NCBI GenBank assembly: GCA_905236895.1
Contig: CAJOQI010000166.1
Coordinates: forward strand, 1 to 8,017
DNA length: 8,017 nt
Origin: an uncultured Peptostreptococcaceae bacterium
Lineage (GTDB): Bacteria; Bacillota; Clostridia; Peptostreptococcales; Anaerovoracaceae
Direction: 5' to 3'
Part shown: piece after piece, positions 6,043-8,017 of the stretch
Numbering within the stretch: the first letter of the stretch is position 1
Layout of the letters: every line of letters begins with the position of its first letter
The notes under the pieces: model-generated
The model's database searches: none
Told to the model about the DNA's origin: nothing
Seen by the model: only the letters and a program-made list of their open reading frames with translations
Translations under genes and position numbers: made by a program

Positions 6043-6696
6043 ATGAATAATAAGAAAACTTACCTTTCCAAAGACGCCAATATTCGTCTTAAGGATTACC
6101 TGGAATCACAGGGTAGAGAGCTTCAATTAGTATCCACGGAGGGCATTGTTTCTCGTGGCATATCCAACCATCCCGACGTGTTTTTTTGTAAGTTGGGACT
6201 TGGAGACGATGCTCCCATTCATATGGCCTTGCCACAAGATTTGGGTCCCTCCTATCCACAGGACTCACGATTCAATGCTGCCTGCACGGGGAAATTCTTC
6301 ATTCACAATTTAAGGATTACTTCCCCTCCTCTCTTGGAGCAGGCAAGAGATATGGGAATGACCTTTGTGGATGTTATGCAGGGCTATTCCAAATGCAGCA
6401 TCGCCATAGTGGATGAAAGTTCTATTATCACCTGCGATCAGGGAATTTACGATACCTGTTTGGATATCCCCGATCTTTCCGTACTTAAGGTTGCCCCGGG
6501 CCATGTGAGACTTGATGGCTACCCCTACGGTTTTATCGGAGGAACCTGCGGAAGAGTCGGGAATGAGCTTATCTTTAACGGTAATCTTGGTGCTCATCCG
6601 GATTTCGTTGATATTGTAAGCTTTATTGAGGAACGAGGGGTTACCCCAAAATGGTTCCCCGAATATCAGCTGACGGATATCGGTTCAATACTGTGA
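6043..6696 (+). CDS. Uncharacterised DUF6873-like protein with predicted GME (arginine deiminase-like) fold
   Basis: A soluble 217-residue protein with no signal peptide or membrane segment. I recognise it as resembling the clostridial family annotated DUF6873, GME fold, the alpha/beta propeller of guanidine-modifying enzymes such as arginine deiminase and dimethylarginine hydrolase. Supporting motifs are ISNHPDVFFCKLG (40-52), VMQGYSKCSIAIVDESSIIT (111-130), APGHVRLDGYPYGFIGGTCG (151-170), LIFNGNLGAHPD (176-187) and the closing LTDIGSIL (210-217). No function is established as far as I know, and I do not assign one. Possible active-site residues include His43, Cys118, His154 and Cys169. Classical GME hydrolases carry a catalytic Cys near the C-terminus, whereas the last residues here are Gly-Ser-Ile-Leu, so it may lack hydrolase activity. 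Its TGA overlaps the radical SAM start as GTGA, suggesting coupled expression. The start has unusual signals: a TATAAT 6 nt away. Confidence 0.75.
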   Translation: MNNKKTYLSKDANIRLKDYLESQGRELQLVSTEGIVSRGISNHPDVFFCKLGLGDDAPIHMALPQDLGPSYPQDSRFNAACTGKFFIHNLRITSPPLLEQARDMGMTFVDVMQGYSKCSIAIVDESSIITCDQGIYDTCLDIPDLSVLKVAPGHVRLDGYPYGFIGGTCGRVGNELIFNGNLGAHPDFVDIVSFIEERGVTPKWFPEYQLTDIGSIL

Positions 6697-7745
6697 AAAA
6701 GCACGCTATTATTCCTATCTTCATACCTCATTTGGGTTGCCCGGAGAAATGCGTCTTCTGCGACCAAATCGCCATAACAGCAAGGCAGGGCATGCCTGGA
6801 GAGGATGATGTGAGGAAAACCATAGATACATATCTTGAGACCTTGGAGGAGGTTTCGCCCAAAGAGAGAGAAATCGCCTTCTACGGCGGCAGCTTTACGG
6901 GGATCCCCTCTTCCCTTCAGGAAAAGTATCTTGGAATAGCCAAGGAATATATGGATAGAGGCTCGGTTTCCTCAATCCATCTTTCCACCAGGCCCGACTA
7001 TATTGACGAAGATGTGCTTAGCTGCCTTAAAACCTACGGGGTAAAGACCATAGAACTGGGAGTTCAATCCTTTGACGATAGAGTTCTTGCTCTATCAAAG
7101 CGTGGTCACGACAGCGCTTCCGTTTATAAAGCCTTGGAAATGATTAGGGCATGGGGCTTTGACCTGGGAATCCAACTTATGATTGGCCTTCCGGGAGATT
7201 CCATGGAAAGCTGTCTCTTCTCCGCAAAGGAGGCTGCAATACTTAAGCCCAAGGTGGCAAGGCTTTATCCCACGGTGGTGCTGGAGAATACGGAGCTATA
7301 CCAGATGTATCTTAAGGGAGACTTTGTTCCCTTGGATAGAGATGAGGCCCTTTCTCGAACCGCAACCATGTATCGGGTTTTAAGGGAAGCCGGTATCCTC
7401 ATCATGCGAGTGGGTCTAAAGAGCACGGATATAATCAATAGCCGCGCATTGGGAGAAATCAATCGTGGCACCTACCACCCGGCCTTTAGGCAGCTGGTGG
7501 AAAGTGAAATAGCAAGAGAAGACATAGAATCTTTGATAGAAAAGATCTATGAAGATAGGACCCCTCCCTGCCTTATAATCGCTTCAAACCCCCTATGGGT
7601 TTCTGCAGCCGCAGGGCATAATGGAATTAACAGAGAGTATTTCAGGGAGAAGTACCCGGGCATGGAATTGAACTTCTTATCCGACGAAAAAATATCGCCA
7701 GGAGAATTCAAGATATATGAAACCAACGGAGGAATGCACTTATGA
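6693..7745 (+). CDS. Radical SAM protein, Elp3-like without acetyltransferase domain
   Basis: A 350-residue protein from GTG at 6693, which overlaps the preceding TGA as GTGA. That start gives (M)KKHAIIPIFIPHLGCP, the family's normal beginning. An ATG at 6651 would add 14 residues and a 46-nt overlap, and is less likely although GAGGGG lies upstream of it. The radical SAM [4Fe-4S] motif is CPEKCVFC (C16, C20, C23; Cx3Cx2C). Further motifs are FYGGSFTGIP (63-72, SAM-binding), LSTRPDYID (97-105), ELGVQSFDD (121-129), GLPGD (165-169) and RLYPTVVLENTELY (190-203), the last typical of the radical SAM C-terminal extension shared with Elp3. Elp3 uses its radical domain with a GNAT domain to modify wobble uridine of tRNA; no GNAT domain is present, so the substrate is unknown. 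Such stand-alone proteins are common in Clostridia. The stop overlaps the next gene as ATGA. Confidence 0.9.
   Translation: MKKHAIIPIFIPHLGCPEKCVFCDQIAITARQGMPGEDDVRKTIDTYLETLEEVSPKEREIAFYGGSFTGIPSSLQEKYLGIAKEYMDRGSVSSIHLSTRPDYIDEDVLSCLKTYGVKTIELGVQSFDDRVLALSKRGHDSASVYKALEMIRAWGFDLGIQLMIGLPGDSMESCLFSAKEAAILKPKVARLYPTVVLENTELYQMYLKGDFVPLDRDEALSRTATMYRVLREAGILIMRVGLKSTDIINSRALGEINRGTYHPAFRQLVESEIAREDIESLIEKIYEDRTPPCLIIASNPLWVSAAAGHNGINREYFREKYPGMELNFLSDEKISPGEFKIYETNGGMHL
7728..7732 (+). promoter_or_regulatory. Ribosome binding site for the YerB-like lipoprotein
   Basis: GGAGG 9 nt before the ATG at 7742, lying within the Gly-Gly codons at the end of the radical SAM gene. It supports the ATGA-overlap start. 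Confidence 0.7.
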
Positions 7746-8017
7746 AAAAACGCTTTTTATCCATTGCACTTATTATGATTCTTGCAGTCTCCATCATGGG
7801 GCTTGCAGGTTGCGGAACGGAAGAAAAAATCGAGGTAAGCACTGCGGAAATCATTAATACCGCAGAGAACCTTACCAAGGGTCTCCCCTCCACTGAAGAG
7901 GTTGATGCTCTGGCCCATCCGGAGCCGGAGGAACCGCCTTATGAAATCTCCATGATTAATCCATTGACCGGAGAACCAACCGAAACGGATATTACCAATA
8001 AGCGTCCCGTCTGCGCC
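7742..8017 (+). CDS. YerB-like DUF3048 lipoprotein, N-terminal part, cut by window edge
   Basis: Ninety-two codons from ATG at 7742 run off the right edge. A lipoprotein signal peptide is clear: MKKR, a hydrophobic core (FLSIALIMILAVSIMG) and the lipobox LAGC with Cys24 as the predicted lipidated residue. The protein should therefore be anchored to the outer face of the plasma membrane. A polar, Glu/Pro-rich linker follows (about 25-72). Then comes SMINPLTGEPTETDITNKRP (70-89), which matches the opening of DUF3048 (NPLTG, then an RP before AVMIxN), the domain of Bacillus YerB. Its biochemical role is unknown to me. The linker and the first domain residues are all that can be seen, so the family call rests on a short match plus the typical architecture. 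It is linked to the radical SAM gene by a 4-nt overlap and probably shares its transcript. Confidence 0.8.
   Translation, partial: MKKRFLSIALIMILAVSIMGLAGCGTEEKIEVSTAEIINTAENLTKGLPSTEEVDALAHPEPEEPPYEISMINPLTGEPTETDITNKRPVCA

Noticed and set aside
6637..6647. GGGGTTACCCC inverted repeat as a regulatory hairpin or operator
   Set aside because: It is a 4-bp stem inside coding sequence, explained by codons for Arg-Gly-Val-Thr-Pro, and too short to call without comparative support.

Overview
The window looks like ordinary chromosomal DNA from an anaerobic, low-to-mid GC Firmicute, most likely class Clostridia and family Lachnospiraceae. This is inferred from the protein sequences: a GluRS with a roughly 35-residue N-terminal lead before the catalytic motif, a TypA variant with an AHVDAGKST P-loop, a clostridial-type PLP aminotransferase, a GME-fold DUF6873-like protein and a YerB/DUF3048 lipoprotein. 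The promoter and ribosome binding sites are also Firmicute-like. I could not run a database search, so the placement rests on recognition of these families.

The layout is two divergent gene blocks that share an 85-bp intergenic region (5958-6042). To the left, on the minus strand, a tightly packed run reads gltX (glutamyl-tRNA synthetase), ung (uracil-DNA glycosylase), typA/bipA (ribosome-associated GTPase), an MscS-type mechanosensitive channel, a DUF523 protein, and a class I/II PLP aminotransferase cut by the left edge. Junctions are adjacent or overlapping (TAG|ATG, a 23-nt overlap, a short gap, ATGA), except for a 55-nt gap after typA. A near-consensus sigma-A promoter (TTGAAA, 17 nt, TATAAT) sits in front of gltX. 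I see no intrinsic terminator inside the run, so it is plausibly one six-gene transcript.

To the right, on the plus strand, are a DUF6873-like GME-fold protein, an Elp3-like radical SAM protein without an acetyltransferase domain, and the first 92 codons of a YerB/DUF3048-type lipoprotein cut by the right edge. They are joined by 4-nt overlaps (GTGA, ATGA). The first gene has a perfect TATAAT ending only 6 nt before its ATG, which suggests a leaderless or almost leaderless message.

The left block is housekeeping (translation, DNA repair, stress tolerance, amino-acid metabolism). The right block is two poorly characterised enzymes or enzyme-like proteins plus a surface lipoprotein. I found no mobile element, CRISPR array, tRNA, rRNA or clear riboswitch, and no non-coding stretch above 300 bp. 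The points most worth following are the uncharacterised DUF6873/radical SAM pair and its unusual translation signals, plus the variant motifs in TypA and DUF523.
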